Shown in pieces: positions 52,273-64,000 of a stretch of 64,000 bases of DNA (position 1 is its first letter; each line of letters begins with the position of its first letter). The notes beneath the pieces were generated by a model. The model worked only from the letters and a program-made list of their open reading frames with translations, was not told the origin of the DNA and did no database searches. Origin of the DNA: Macrobrachium rosenbergii (lineage: Eukaryota; Arthropoda; Malacostraca; Decapoda; Palaemonidae); NCBI RefSeq assembly GCF_040412425.1, contig NC_089777.1:32342537-32406536 (forward strand), read 5' to 3'. The position numbers and the translations under genes are program-made.

Positions 52273-53640
52273 GAATTTGTGGCGCTTGAGGATTTAAGTC
52301 TGGGATGGATGAGGCAGAAGGAGCATGGAGGTGTGAGAACCGCTGCTGGTGGTGTTTTAGCTGGTGTTTCCACGTATTGGTCTTCAGTTATTTCTTTTCT
52401 GAGTGAAGGCCGACGGGATGGAATGGCATGCCACAAATATAAGAAAAAGTGAAGAAGAGTGGGGGTAGGGCCGACAGGTTTTGTATTGAAAATATGGGGG
52501 CATCCGCTGCAAGAGCTATTGATATTAATAGTTGTTTGTAGATTTTCTCTTTTATTTCTGTGATTTTTGGATTAAAATTTATTTGGAAAGAAACCTAATG
52601 GCCTTGTTTAAACCGAGCTGGAAGAGACCATAATGTGATCAGCCTCATGAATGAAAAACTATACCAACACGAAAAATTTAAGAAAATTTCATTTATTCAT
52701 TTTCAGTTATTTACAAATAAAAAATTTTCCGTTAATATCATGTTAACTATTTCAGTTGATTATCCGCTTCTGAATATGAATGATTGTTAACGGAAATTTT
52801 TCTTTAAAATTGGATTTACTCAAACGGTTGATAGCATGACTTCCAGCGTCAGGAAATGGCAGTTTTCCTAAACTGTCTCATGTTAGTTGGACCATGAAGA
52901 TATTCATTTTTTCTAGTACATTCGGTATACCAGAGAAGACTGCTTCATGTTACATAGCTATTTGCTACGATGCAACCACCTTTATGATTGAAGCCATCAT
53001 ATAGTTAAAATCTAGCATTAATATAATTGCTAACATATTTAATTGTGAAACGAGTTATGTTTGGTCTTTGTACATACAAACCCGATAGATTTTGCTGATA
53101 TTTTTTTTAACAAGATTTAGAAAAAAATATTTATGAGTTATGAATGACCCAAAAACACACGCGCATGTCCTCTAAAATAAGAGAAAAAGTTCAAGTTTTA
53201 CCTTATAAGTCACATGAAGCTGTTAAGGCAAGAGAACTCCCTTACCTTGAAAGGTACATAAAGACAATTATGGACACCCTCAATGTTACGAGAAAAAAAA
53301 AAGGACGGAAAGTCACTGTGATGGTTATCTACTAAATGATTTTCACAGCGGCTTCGTGTCGCATAGTTAACTGATTTGCTGAATGATTGTTTTATTAGGA
53401 AAGAGAGAATATCTTGTGGGTGCCTTTTGAATGGCTTCACAGTGGTGGAGCAAGGATTGCCTCGTCGAGGTCCTCTCGGTTTTTCTTTATACAATGATGA
53501 AATACATTTTGAGGGAGTACTGATCAGTCACGTCTGTTATTGCTTTTTCCATCTCTTTCTCTAAACCAGACTCACAACAACAGCTGACTGACTACCAGAT
53601 ACAAAATTGTTCCTTTCGTCTACAGACTTTAAGGAGATGA
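52273..53640. other. Mixed stretch with a small inverted repeat
   Basis: 52719-52742 (AAAAAATTTTCCGTTAATATC) and 52780-52803 are inverted copies with a few mismatches and a 37-bp loop. No gene was recognised. Confidence 0.45.
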
Positions 53641-53684
53641 GACCATAATCGTTCCTTTGCCTGCCCGGTTTGGGGATCGAACGC

Positions 53685-53696
<12 letters not shown>
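53575..53696 (-). mobile_element. Possible SINE fragment next to GA repeats
   Basis: On the minus strand GGCGTTCGATCCCC (53696-53683) is a good B-box/T-arm-like motif, directly preceded by the (CT)n reading of the GA tract, so the A-box half is missing or replaced by simple repeat. A body follows toward 53575. No second copy here. Confidence 0.35.

Positions 53697-53748
<52 letters not shown>
53696..53748. repeat. (GA)n microsatellite
   Basis: About 26 GA units. Confidence 0.95.
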
Positions 53749-53750
<2 letters not shown>

Positions 53751-53787
53751 GGTGCTAATATAGCGAGGGGAAACAAGCATCGAACAT

Positions 53788-53826
<39 letters not shown>
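53788..53826. repeat. (GA)n microsatellite
   Basis: About 19 GA units with one extra G. Confidence 0.93.
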
Positions 53827-54563
53827 ACCAAAAAGCCACAACAAATGACCCTCGAATCCTCACCATTAATACCGATTTGGTCAATAATCTGCACAATCTG
53901 GGTCGGAACTATCAACCCCGACATCTGGCGGAGGAGGGAGGAATCCTTCTTTCCAGGAGATGGCTGGATCAACTGAGTAATGAGAGCTTCCAGAGATGGA
54001 AATCCGAGATACCGACCACCACCTAATAAGTGAACAAAGACGAACACGTGGGAGTGGTTAAGCGCTAGATTATCGGCGCGAAAGACGAATCTTCCGTTAA
54101 CTTCAGAGGCCTGGAAATAACTCCGCTGCTTCTCACTTAGTGAAATCACTCATGAGATTCGTAAGTCATAGAATTGGTTGTTAGTTGCTTTCTCCTTTGT
54201 ATCAATCGTCAGTTTCATAAGCCATGGAATTACTAATTCACTTCAGAGTCCGTAGGTTCGTTTGTTGTATAGTCTACTGCATCAGCCATTAGTTTCTATT
54301 CCATGAAATCTCTCTTGAATTTCATAACATGGAATCACTAAAATTCTCATGTAAACATGACGATGTTTTATACTTTTGATGCTCATGACACCATTGAGCC
54401 AAAAGAAAGAAAAATGTTGGTATTTAACTCAGTAGTTTTACACTAGGTGAACTGTAAAGAAACAGATTACTTACGTGCTTTGCTACAATGACAGACTTCC
54501 TGTTTATTAAAACTTTTGGAATGTGTATTTTTTTTATAAGAGGGATTATTTTTCTCAATATTT
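53827..54563. other. Mixed stretch, nothing recognised
   Basis: Long serine/leucine frames here reflect the CT repeats. No supported feature. Confidence 0.45.
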
Positions 54564-54785
54564 ATGTTCTATATCATGAGTTGCAGTTATAACATGCCTT
54601 CGTTTAAAACTATCTTGAAATGGATGTCCGATGGAAGAAGACCTGTGGGAAAACCAAGGAAAAGATGGAAGGAAAACTTAGACGCAGCAATGCGAAAAAG
54701 AGGAAGTTCTCTACAGCAGGTTGAAGAGGAAAACTTATTTGAAGATCGACGGATATGGAAGGAATTCCTGGGGCAGGATGACTGA
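54564..54785 (+). pseudogene. Non-LTR retrotransposon fragment (extreme C-terminus of reverse transcriptase)
   Basis: The 73-codon frame holds, from residue 24, GRRPVGKPRKRWKENLDAAM, then RKRGSS, and LFEDRRIWKEFL before the stop. The pattern G.RP.G.P..RW...L...........A.DR..W is the well-known C-terminal signature following the reverse-transcriptase domain in RTE/Jockey-like LINEs. Here the usual Ala before the DR pair is Glu (FEDRR). No YXDD catalytic motif, endonuclease or upstream frame is present, so this is a 5'-truncated copy. The ATG at 54564 is simply the first available; the homologous part begins around 54615. It is independent of the fragment at 15567, which has a different tail. 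Confidence 0.72.
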
Positions 54786-56250
54786 CAAGCTTGATAGCTT
54801 ACCTGGCGTCTGGTGAGAATGGTGAAAATGTAGCTTTTGTGCAAAACACAAACTACCCAAAATTAGCAGAGGTATCTAACACTTTAGTTAAAAAACAAAA
54901 CATAGACTTTTCGAAACAAATGCAAGTCAGCAATAAAAAGTTAAGTAAGACAGAGCTGAAGAAAGTGGATATTATTATCTTAAGAACCACTGAAATTTGT
55001 AAGAATACAACAATTAAGCCAACATTTTTCAGATAAGAAAACTATATTCCCTTTGCCTTTAATCCTTCTTTTAAAAGCTCCTGCCTTGGAATGGAAGTAC
55101 AATATGGGTATTATGTAGTGCCAGCTTGTGGAAACCAATCAAGCAGTCTTAGTTTCAGAAATAAAGGATATAAGCACACTGAATAGCGTCATATTTAACC
55201 CTAAAATAACAGAAATAGCGTGAAAATAGAAACAAAGTGTAAAATGGATTGCATGCGTATTTAACTTAATCGTCATTACCTCATTAATAATAAATTTTAG
55301 GTGTAAAACAGAAAAGGAAGGAAGATAATAGAAAAATTGTACCTTAATCATAATTACTTTGACCTAGTTAACCATATAACAGTGCGCGACAGCATCATAT
55401 CGTAATCCTTAATCTCAGTTCATATCTTATTTCATTTTAACTTCAGAACATAATTGTGATACTTTGGTTAGATCAGCTCTTAAAAATTTTTTCGAAATTA
55501 AAGAATGGCCCACCGAAAATGGACCATAAAAAAAACTATGAAAGGTTATATTTATGCAATAGAAAGAATTTTTGCTTTCGGAATATAATCAAAAAAAGAA
55601 TATATCGATAATAATAATGGGGCTTCTCCATTTACTTTCGATAAAAAACAATTAGTCTGTTTGGAATGTGCTAACCATTATGTTGATTTTTTCTACAGAT
55701 AGTACTACTAAAAATTCCAAGTACTACTTCTAAAAAATTTTTCTGAAAATTATTTCCAAAACACTTATTTTGTTTTTAGGTCCAAAATAAAAGTGTCAAG
55801 ACTTTTCGAACTGGTGTAGAGAATAATCCAAATAAACATAAAGATGAGATCTTTTATCTTTGTCGGTTGTTTTTATCTCCCACAGAAAAAAGATTTTGCA
55901 TTAATTGAAACAATTTCGAATATCCAATCTGAAAGGGATAATTTCTGTTAGTTAATTGCATTGAGCTTCTCTGACTAAAGCTTCGCAATACTTCAGCACG
56001 ATTCTATCTTTTTAACTTATATTACAATCTTTAAGTTGTAGAAACACGAAGAGGATCGTTGCTAGACAAATTCAAAGTGGGCAAGTAAATAGTCCCCTGG
56101 TCCTGTTGTGGTCTTGTTGTATGCCTGTTATTCATTCGCACGTTAACCTAAACCAGTCTGTGATATTCCATTTTTCACATAACGCAAGTTTTTGCATTTT
56201 ACACTTAACCTCATGAGTGTACTAACGTCTAGTTATATAAAGTAAACTGG
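54786..56250. other. AT-rich stretch, nothing firmly recognised
   Basis: The plus frame 54791-55036 (81 codons, Lys/Asn-rich) directly follows the retrotransposon fragment but has no known signature. The rest is featureless. Confidence 0.45.
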
Positions 56251-56330
56251 AATGGCGTTCAATCAAGTGTCACGGTATTCAGTATCCTATAATGGTATTC
56301 ACTCAATTGTCAAGATTTTCATAGTCGTAT
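56251..56330 (+). repeat. Tandem duplication of a 40-bp unit
   Basis: AATGG(C/T)(G/A)TTCA(A/C)TCAA(G/T)TGTCA recurs exactly 40 bp apart (56251 and 56291), with weaker similarity over the rest of the unit. Old, diverged duplication. Confidence 0.65.
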
Positions 56331-56850
56331 TTATTGAATTACCATTAAATGAATCTCCTCGAAACCTTTGCGATAGTTATCTTGGTTATAATCGAAACAA
56401 TTATGGGATTGAGATAAAGTATGCAACATTCTAGACGACAGCAAATGAGTATTTAATCATTGTAATCGGTAATGTGGCATATTGGAATATCATGGAGTTA
56501 TGATAGCCTGCTCGACAGAAAAAGATATAGATGTGAAATTGAGTTCTTGCTTAATCGGATAGTTACTTTTTTGTACTGAAATTTGGTTAGGTATATCAAT
56601 TTAATATGATGGTTTAAATATTTTTCTTATAACTAATCTCAAATAAAGCTATATGTTTCTGCTGATTATTTTTGGAAGACTCGATAAACAAAACAGGCAT
56701 TGCCGAATCTAATCAAGTATTCTGAAATGAAACGTATAGAAAAAAATATGCTGCAATTGAACGTTGCCACTGAACTTTCGTTCCCTCCAGCCTTATGTCA
56801 AAATGGAATCTCAGTATAACTGAAAAGCAGGAAAGAGGGCGAGAGGAATA
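56331..56850. other. AT-rich stretch, nothing recognised
   Basis: No supported feature. Confidence 0.5.
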
Positions 56851-57070
56851 AGCGTGGGTCTCCCAACCTCATCCATTGTTTTTTCCATCCCCCGGAGTGA
56901 GCTTATCTATCACGACTCCATCTTTGCTCTCCCTTTGCTTAAGACAACTCCCAGGGGACTGCAGTGCCCCTGTGGATATCATACCCTAATGCTAATCCCA
57001 GCCATGGCCCAATTAGGGGGTGTAAGCCTTATAGTCGTGGGCGGGCATATGACGGGCGCTTAATCCAATG
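56851..57070. promoter_or_regulatory. GC-richer island
   Basis: Contains the near-palindrome CAGGGGACTGCAGTGCCCCTG (56951-56971), CTAATCCC at 56991-56998 and CCAATTAGG at 57008-57016. The 69-codon plus frame has no recognisable domain. Possible regulatory DNA; inference only. Confidence 0.2.
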
Positions 57071-57355
57071 CAGGTGCGCATTCCTGTGGAAAAACCGCAG
57101 ACACACAGACCAATAGACAGACATACGCTGATAGATATCAACAGGTTAACCCGCTTACCTGTTTGGTCCAGGTGTTTAATGACTGGACAGAAATAGATAA
57201 TTTGCGTTTGAGGAATGTCAGAGTGAATGGAGAAGGGCTTATTGTAATCATCGCCATTACAAGAAATTCTTCCTTAGGCCATCATCTTGGGATTATCCGG
57301 TTGGTTTGCACTTTTAGATGAAGATGTCTGTCAGAAATAGATTATATTTTTTTTT
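57071..57355. other. Mixed stretch, nothing recognised
   Basis: No supported feature. Confidence 0.45.
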
Positions 57356-57416
57356 CTTTTCATCTTTAGAGACCGAGTGATACTTTCAGAATCACTCGCT
57401 CTCTAAAGATGAAGAG
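57356..57416. repeat. 61-bp hairpin with 26-bp arms
   Basis: The left arm (57356-57381) includes CATCTTTAGAGACCGAGTGA. The right arm (57391-57416) is its reverse complement with two mismatches. The loop is ACTTTCAGA. Unlike most others here it does not touch a microsatellite, only a short T-rich run. Confidence 0.92.
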
Positions 57417-58330
<914 letters not shown>

Positions 58331-58389
58331 CTAATAAATAAATCTGAAAACGACGGGTATATGTATGTGTAAGAGGCAATAGACTTTTA

Positions 58390-58955
<566 letters not shown>

Positions 58956-58959
58956 AACA

Positions 58960-59480
58960 CCGAACAAAAAGGGACCGAAGGCGAAAGCTGAATGTGGAAC
59001 TGCTCACCGAATGCGAAATGTGACAAATGTAAACTAGGAATTATTGTTGTTAGACGCTGCGAATACACAGACGGGGACAAGGAGCGCCGAGGCCACCGAG
59101 TCGATTTGAAAACGCCAACCCTCTCCGGCTTCCCATGGCTTGGCCCAGAGGAACAAAAGCCCAAAGACATTTGGGGCCAGAGATACACGGACGGCACCCC
59201 CTGGGGGAATCGCCTCGGAGACCCCTTGCTAAGGCCAGTGTCCACCATTTGTCGAACAAGGGCTCCGTTTGATATATAGCCCTCAATGCCCTCAAAGAAA
59301 CTGGGCTAAAGAAAAGACCTTACTGGAAAATCCGGTTAAGAGATGGCCCCGGGAAATATAATGGGTGTTCGCAAACAAGGCGAGTCAGCCCTTTCCATTG
59401 TGGGTTTGTGTGTCAAGTATTTGCATGAAATATTTCCCGTCAAACTTGACTTGTATTCGCGGGTACGGGCGATCGCCGGG
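58960..59480. promoter_or_regulatory. CpG-rich island with an octamer motif
   Basis: The most GC-rich stretch of this half of the window. Frames of 112 (minus, 59248-58910), 95 (plus) and 81 codons overlap in several phases, typical of GC-rich non-coding DNA; none shows a known domain. It contains ATTTGCAT at 59419-59426 and the inverted pair GTCAAACTTGAC (59440-59451). Candidate conserved regulatory element or untranslated exon. Confidence 0.3.
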
Positions 59481-60198
59481 GTTGAAAGGGCGTAAACCAT
59501 ATGAAACGTTACTGCGCTCTCTCTCTCTTTCTTATTTTTAAAGGTATCTATCTTTCATCTTTTTTTGTGGATCCCGAATAAGAAATCTTCATGTGAAAAG
59601 GCCATGAACTAACCCGGTGATAGTGTGATCACAAGGGGAACTGCGAAAACGGCAGCAGAGAGAGATCTATTTCTTGCCCTAGCGAATAGGCTTCGTTCAA
59701 TAGATCCTCCTGGCTCCGAAGACAGTTGCTGTCCTCTGAGCTACGACGCTGTCCCGAATGGAATATTCCCGGGCTATTGACCTCCTGAAAGATCATGATG
59801 GATGACCTTCCCCTGGCCTGACCTCTTCGGTGGGTAATCTACTAATCCTCCTGACCACCCACCTCAATCTTCCGATGATTAATATAGTCAGTGTCGACTA
59901 CGCCTTTCAGCCGAGGTTTTTCTTTCAGAGCTTCTTACGAGGAGACTTTCGCCGGCATTTCGGATACAGAATTCGTTTACCACTGTTGTTATGACGCCAG
60001 TGCGAAGTAAATGAACAACATATATACATCAGTTTGATTTTCCTATGATAATGAGCCAAATGACTGACAAAATTTTTTTGCGATTGTTTAAGGTTACGTC
60101 AGTATAACAATGAACAATAATAATTTCGCTGAACATGTTGCTGGGCCATTATATTTGGAATTCAAGCAAGTATATACAAGTACTCATGCAAAATATAC

Positions 60199-60203
<5 letters not shown>
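59481..60203. other. Mixed stretch with a tRNA-like trace on the minus strand
   Basis: On the minus strand, GTCGTAGCTCAGAGGACAGC (about 59748-59729) is a clear A-box/D-arm-like motif, but no matching B box follows, so it is a remnant at best. A short CT tract lies at 59517-59530. Confidence 0.35.
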
Positions 60204-60268
<65 letters not shown>

Positions 60269-60286
60269 CTGTATATATTATATATA

Positions 60287-60380
<94 letters not shown>
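60204..60380. repeat. Two (TA)n tracts
   Basis: TA at 60204-60261, an interruption containing the palindromic TACTGTATATTATATATATG-type sequence, then TA from about 60289 to 60380. Confidence 0.95.
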
Positions 60381-60381
<1 letters not shown>

Positions 60382-60540
60382 CTTTTGACTCACAGCAAGA
60401 TCAGAACCCAGGTCACTCAATTGAAAGGCAAGGCCATTGACAACTACGCCACACTAGTCATAAAGAAGTTGGAACTTAAGTGTCACTGTACCTAAGGCTT
60501 TACCTGGGCAAGCTAATTGCCTCGCATTCAATCGTGTTTT
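60381..60540 (-). mobile_element. tRNA-like SINE family, copy A, with TA tail
   Basis: On the minus strand: TAAGTTCCAACTTCTTTATG, then TGGCGTAGTTGTCA (A-box-like, 60451-60438), GGGTTCTGATC (B-box-like, 60409-60399), TGTGAGTCAAAAGT, and then the (TA)n tract at 60380-60289 as a tail. Copies B (60766) and C (61860) share GTGAGTCA(A/G)AA and upstream blocks. Confidence 0.6.
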
Positions 60541-60570
60541 CCCCACCTTCCCGACTCAGCAGTGACTCAA

Positions 60571-60709
<139 letters not shown>

Positions 60710-60765
60710 TGAAATGCTCACTGTTATATATATGGATATGAACACATGAGAACGTCTTTCACAGA

Positions 60766-60966
60766 AATTAATTTCTGACTCACATCGGGACCGAACACCG
60801 GTCTTTCAAGTGAGAATTCAGGGCATTAGTAATTCCTCCACATAAGTCGTAAGAGAAGTTGGAACCTAAGTACTACGTACCTGAAGCTTTACCCATGCAG
60901 GCACCTATAGTCTGTTTAACATTCTAAGATCGCTGGGGTGGGGCCAGGAAAAGAATACAGCGGTGT
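60766..60966 (-). mobile_element. tRNA-like SINE family, copy B; left arm of a 1.15-kb inverted pair
   Basis: On the minus strand: CGCTGTATTCTTTTCCTGGC (from 60962), CGATCTTAGAATGTTAAACA, TAGGTTCCAACTTCTCTTAC, ACTAATGCCCTGAATTCTCA, GTGTTCGGTCCCG (B-box-like, 60798-60786), TGTGAGTCAGAAATTAA. The outer 60 bp match 61764-61824 in inverted orientation with only a few differences. Confidence 0.7.
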
Positions 60967-61760
60967 CAAACTTCTCGTCATGATTAAAAGTTTTGCCTTG
61001 TTAGAGCTTGTTCAAGTGAAATTTAAAAAAAGAAATGTTATTGATTTAAAGATGACATCGAAACATATTAGGCTTCACATATTTGCAGTAAAAGCCTAAT
61101 TTATCTTCATAAAAACAGAGACATGGCATAATTTTTGGCCGCCGCTGCCAAACCTCAGTTTCTCTGACACGCGGTCAGCGAGGGCATTTATGGCCAGCTC
61201 GATCTAAAACAATAACAACGGTGGTCACCTAAAGCAGCCAGTCACTGGACAGTATTGATAGCCCTCGAAGGGATAGCCAAAGAGGATCAAATCTCCCCAC
61301 AGCCAACATGTGTACTCCCAGGTCAAATAAACTGTTTATAACATTTTAAAATACACATTAAAGAAACAACAATGGTGCCCTGTAATTAATAGTTATTTAT
61401 TGTTCTCTCCTAAATAAGTAGCTTATTTAACCTGCAGAGGCATTGAAAAAATACAGCCATGCAACCATAAATAAATGCTAATATGGAATATGGACAATAA
61501 TCAAATGGCTTGAGAAGCCATTCTTGCCGAACCACCCACACATTTTAAGAGTGTTAATGCATTAAACACATTATGGTATTATTATAAGAACTACGATTAT
61601 TATTTCCAAAAAGCACACAGAGAACGGAAAATCATTAAGAACAACCAAAAATTACTCGTTGTTTCTTTGGAAAACGAAGTACAGTAAATGACAGATCTCG
61701 GGTAAAGCCATAAACAAGGGATTAACCCCCAGGGTGAGATTTAAAAGGATAAATAGATCT
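60967..61760. other. Interior between inverted SINE-like copies
   Basis: About 790 bp, AT-rich with GC-richer patches (61141-61320). No open frame of note and no recognised repeat. It may be ordinary host DNA between two insertions, or the inside of one fold-back element. Confidence 0.4.
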
Positions 61761-61935
61761 GGCACCGCTGTATTCTTTTCCTGGCCCCACCTTAGCGATC
61801 TTAGAATGTTGAACAGACTATGACGCCCAGCATACCATTGAATTTTACCCATCTTCCCGACCCCGTGTGGGGAAATTGCTAATGCCCTGGACTCTCACTT
61901 GTGAGTCAGAAATTTATGTGTGTGTGTGCACGTGT
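61761..61935 (+). mobile_element. tRNA-like SINE family, copy C; right arm of the inverted pair
   Basis: Starts with CGCTGTATTCTTTTCCTGGC, continues CGATCTTAGAATGTTGAACA, diverges through 61826-61860, rejoins at GCTAATGCCCTGGACTCTCA and ends TTGTGAGTCAGAAATTTAT followed by a (TG)n tract (61917-61928). The B-box segment present in copy B is deleted between CTCACTT and GTGAGTC. Confidence 0.7.
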
Positions 61936-62170
61936 TTGTGGGCGTGATTGCATTTCACTACTTATCTCTGTATAACAGATGAATGCACATTTGACCTGAA
62001 CTACACTTGTTTCTTCTTTGCAGCAAAATGTGTTAGAGAGTCTCATCGTTGAGGTTGAATCCTGCCATAGAAGGTGAAAATTTCTCCGTTTAATTTCTGT
62101 TCGGATTTAGGCTTGTAAAAAAATTATTCAAAAAGGTCACTGTGGCTATTCAAAATGCACACGTGTATAT
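61936..62170. other. AT-rich stretch, nothing recognised
   Basis: No supported feature. Confidence 0.5.
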
Positions 62171-62371
62171 ATATATTATGGTGAGCAGGTTCGTTTTCCA
62201 CTGCCGGACATCACAACCACTCAATTTCTTGCATTTGGATCTTAAGGCTTTGTAGTGACAAGCGTATCCAAAACAGCGCGAAGAATTCGAGAAGTTAAGA
62301 GGGCATTGTGGCTATTACAATTACATATGTATCTGGTAAAAAGTGACCAGTAGGTTCTACATATATATACA

Positions 62372-62424
<53 letters not shown>
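62171..62424 (+). mobile_element. Microsatellite-tailed SINE-like element, copy 3
   Basis: It begins within the tRNA-like part (CAGGTTCGTTTTCCACTGCC, 62188), then GGACATCACAACCACTCAAT, GGATCTTAAGGCTTTGTAGT, ATTCGAGAAGTTAAGAGGGC, GTGGCTATTACAATTACATA, GTTCTACATATATA and a (TA)n tail (62361-62424). Direct relative of 58390-58672 and inverted relative of 58060-58330. Confidence 0.75.
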
Positions 62425-62430
<6 letters not shown>

Positions 62431-62689
62431 CATACATATGTGTGTGTCTGTGTATCAGCAGATTAGCCACAAGAAACTAGAGGTAAATTAGAGTTAAATT
62501 CAGGAAACAAAATAATTGCATTCGTTCTGAAGTTCTGGAATTATTTTGTTCTTCATGTTGCATTATCAACTTCTGTTTGTTTGCTTTTGTCATAAGCGAA
62601 TAACACCGGACTCCGAATAAAAAAAAACACTCTCGTTGTTTACATTATTTACATAAAATCGAAACGAAACTCTCGAATTCATTCCTTTC
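62425..62689. other. AT-rich stretch, nothing recognised
   Basis: No supported feature. Confidence 0.5.
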
Positions 62690-62940
62690 ACGTGCTGACG
62701 TCTCGGATTCTGTCTGTCGCTTTGGTCGCCGTCCATACTACGGCGCCCGTCCCCCTATTTACTGTCCATCGCGGGGCCGAACGAGGGCTCGGCTGGAACT
62801 TACTGACATGTCAGTGACGCGTACCTTACATTATGCACGGTGTCCAGCCGACCAACATTACATCGTGACAACTTTGTTTTGGCGTCGTCCGCCATCAATA
62901 ATGGCTGGCACTGAATTATTACCCGCGTCCATTCCAAGGT
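62690..62940. promoter_or_regulatory. CpG-rich island with a palindromic TGACA site
   Basis: CpG-dense sequence with GTGCTGACGTCTCGG (CRE-like, about 62692) and the 14-bp palindrome ACTGACATGTCAGT (62802-62815), made of two TGACA half-sites typical of TALE homeodomain (Meis/Homothorax, TGIF) binding. A 112-codon plus frame (62808-63146) starts inside it and becomes Phe/Leu/Ser-rich in a pyrimidine-rich tract; I do not recognise a protein. Candidate regulatory element. Confidence 0.28.
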
Positions 62941-64000
62941 TTGTTTTTCTGCTCTTTTTCGCTCACTTTTCCCTCTCTTTTTCATTTGCCAGGATTAGCC
63001 AAACGATATTTTCTAAACATACTTTTCTCTCTCTCGCTCTGTCGCTAAGGTTTATCTTCACGGTTTTGAGTTTATTTTTCCAGTTCACCGCATGGAGTTT
63101 TGCATTGCTGTATGTTATCTGGCGTCACAACTACCAGGGCCACTGATGCCACAAACATGCCTTTACTCCGATCTTCATATATTAGACAAAATATAGAGAT
63201 ATGTAATCATAAAAGTTCATTTACAGGTTTTAATGTTGGATGCTAAATTTTGCACGAAGCAGCGCAGCTGATCAAAAATTATATGGAATTAAATCTTGCA
63301 ATAAAGTTCATGAAATTTCCAGATCATAATCCAAATCCAAGTGCTATAACTATGCCATTTTGAAATGAATTTGAAAATTCATACGTTTTTATGAAAGGCT
63401 ACCAACAGAGTTCGGAAGCAGAAAAAGATTTCCGAGCAGGATTTATCTTTAAGTATGTGTTTATACATACTTATTCAAATATCCATATAGGTAAAAAATT
63501 ACATTGCAAACTTATCATACCAGCAAATTCTTCATTAAACAGCGGTTTTCCCTAAATCAGCAAGACAGGATTCACTGTCACATTAATCATTTAACGCATT
63601 ATGGGTAACTGAAAAATGCATAAAACTTACTGTGGCTTAAGGCCTCACACCAGGAAGACATAGAACACCCACGGGAATATTCCCCCACTCCCAGCTGGCT
63701 TTGACTTTGCTACCTTCAATTACCATGACGTTTTTGTTCCAACACTTCTGCAAACACTTCAGTTTATCTCTTTCTAAGTCGCCCTCTTAATATATTCATT
63801 CAAACATTTTAACATTTCCGAATCTAAATATGTGACACCCTGCTTCCTTTATTCATTTGGGCCATGCTTCCTTCCATCACATGCGGTCAGGCCGATACCA
63901 GCGCCACCTACGATGAGCACAATCGTAATCCCTGGAATCTAAAGGACCTCGAATGGACTCGCTTGGTCTTAGACTTGGTCGGATGCTATTCCAGGACTCA
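62941..64000. other. Mixed stretch to the window end, nothing recognised
   Basis: About 1 kb with no supported gene, RNA or repeat; the last 150 bp are slightly GC-richer. Confidence 0.45.

Noticed and set aside
52056..52436. 126-codon proline-rich minus-strand frame
   Set aside because: Mirror of the G-rich tract at 52157-52272; no conserved features.
54798..54815. CTTACCTGGCG resembling the 5' end of U1 snRNA
   Set aside because: Only about 10 bases match; the rest of U1 (stem-loops, Sm site) is absent.

Overview
The window looks like non-coding DNA from a large, repeat-rich arthropod genome, most likely a decapod crustacean (shrimp, prawn or crab). The basis is the very high load of long (TA)n, (GA/CT)n, (AAT/ATT)n and (CA)n microsatellites, tRNA-derived SINEs, decayed non-LTR retrotransposon tails, and repeat families that I recall, without being able to check, as common in decapods. 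I see no bacterial operons, no rRNA, no functional tRNA gene, no CRISPR array and no confident protein-coding exon of a host gene. The open frames present are short, often cross low-complexity tracts, and are about as long as chance allows in AT-rich DNA. The window is best read as intergenic or intronic. Layout by region. 0-8 kb: AT-rich background, a CpG-bearing segment (0.4-0.8 kb), a 244-bp retroposed element with a perfect 13-bp target-site duplication (1.4-1.6 kb), two TA tracts, and a pyrimidine/purine-biased block (6.4-7.1 kb). 7.9-10.4 kb: two inverted ~82-bp repeat arms bracket a CpG-rich, stop-containing segment that ends in a consensus 5' splice site (possible non-coding first exon) and a tRNA-derived SINE with a 14-bp target-site duplication. 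11-17.7 kb: a 255-bp imperfect hairpin, CT tracts, a TAAT/POU-motif cluster (12.9-13.1 kb), a G-quadruplex motif, a decayed reverse-transcriptase tail (15.6 kb) and a 657-bp self-complementary microsatellite block. 19.5-26 kb: a diverged repeat, a 50-bp perfect palindrome, a second copy of the SINE with a 15-bp duplication, and a cluster of AAT/ATT tracts around a ~50-bp-arm hairpin. 26-48 kb: mostly plain AT-rich DNA with GA, TA and AAT tracts, one weak internal-exon candidate (35.2 kb), and GC-richer islands. 48-64 kb: several hairpins and palindromes beside microsatellites, a second reverse-transcriptase tail (54.6 kb), inverted and direct copies of microsatellite-tailed SINE-like elements (58-62.4 kb), and CpG-bearing islands carrying octamer and TGACA-type motifs. 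How it works together: no genes interact here. The recurring theme is that short fold-back sequences and SINE-like elements sit at the edges of simple repeats, which suggests that element insertion, microsatellite growth and inverted duplication shaped the locus together. The GC-richer, motif-bearing islands are the best candidates for conserved regulatory DNA of a flanking gene that is not in view; this is inference.
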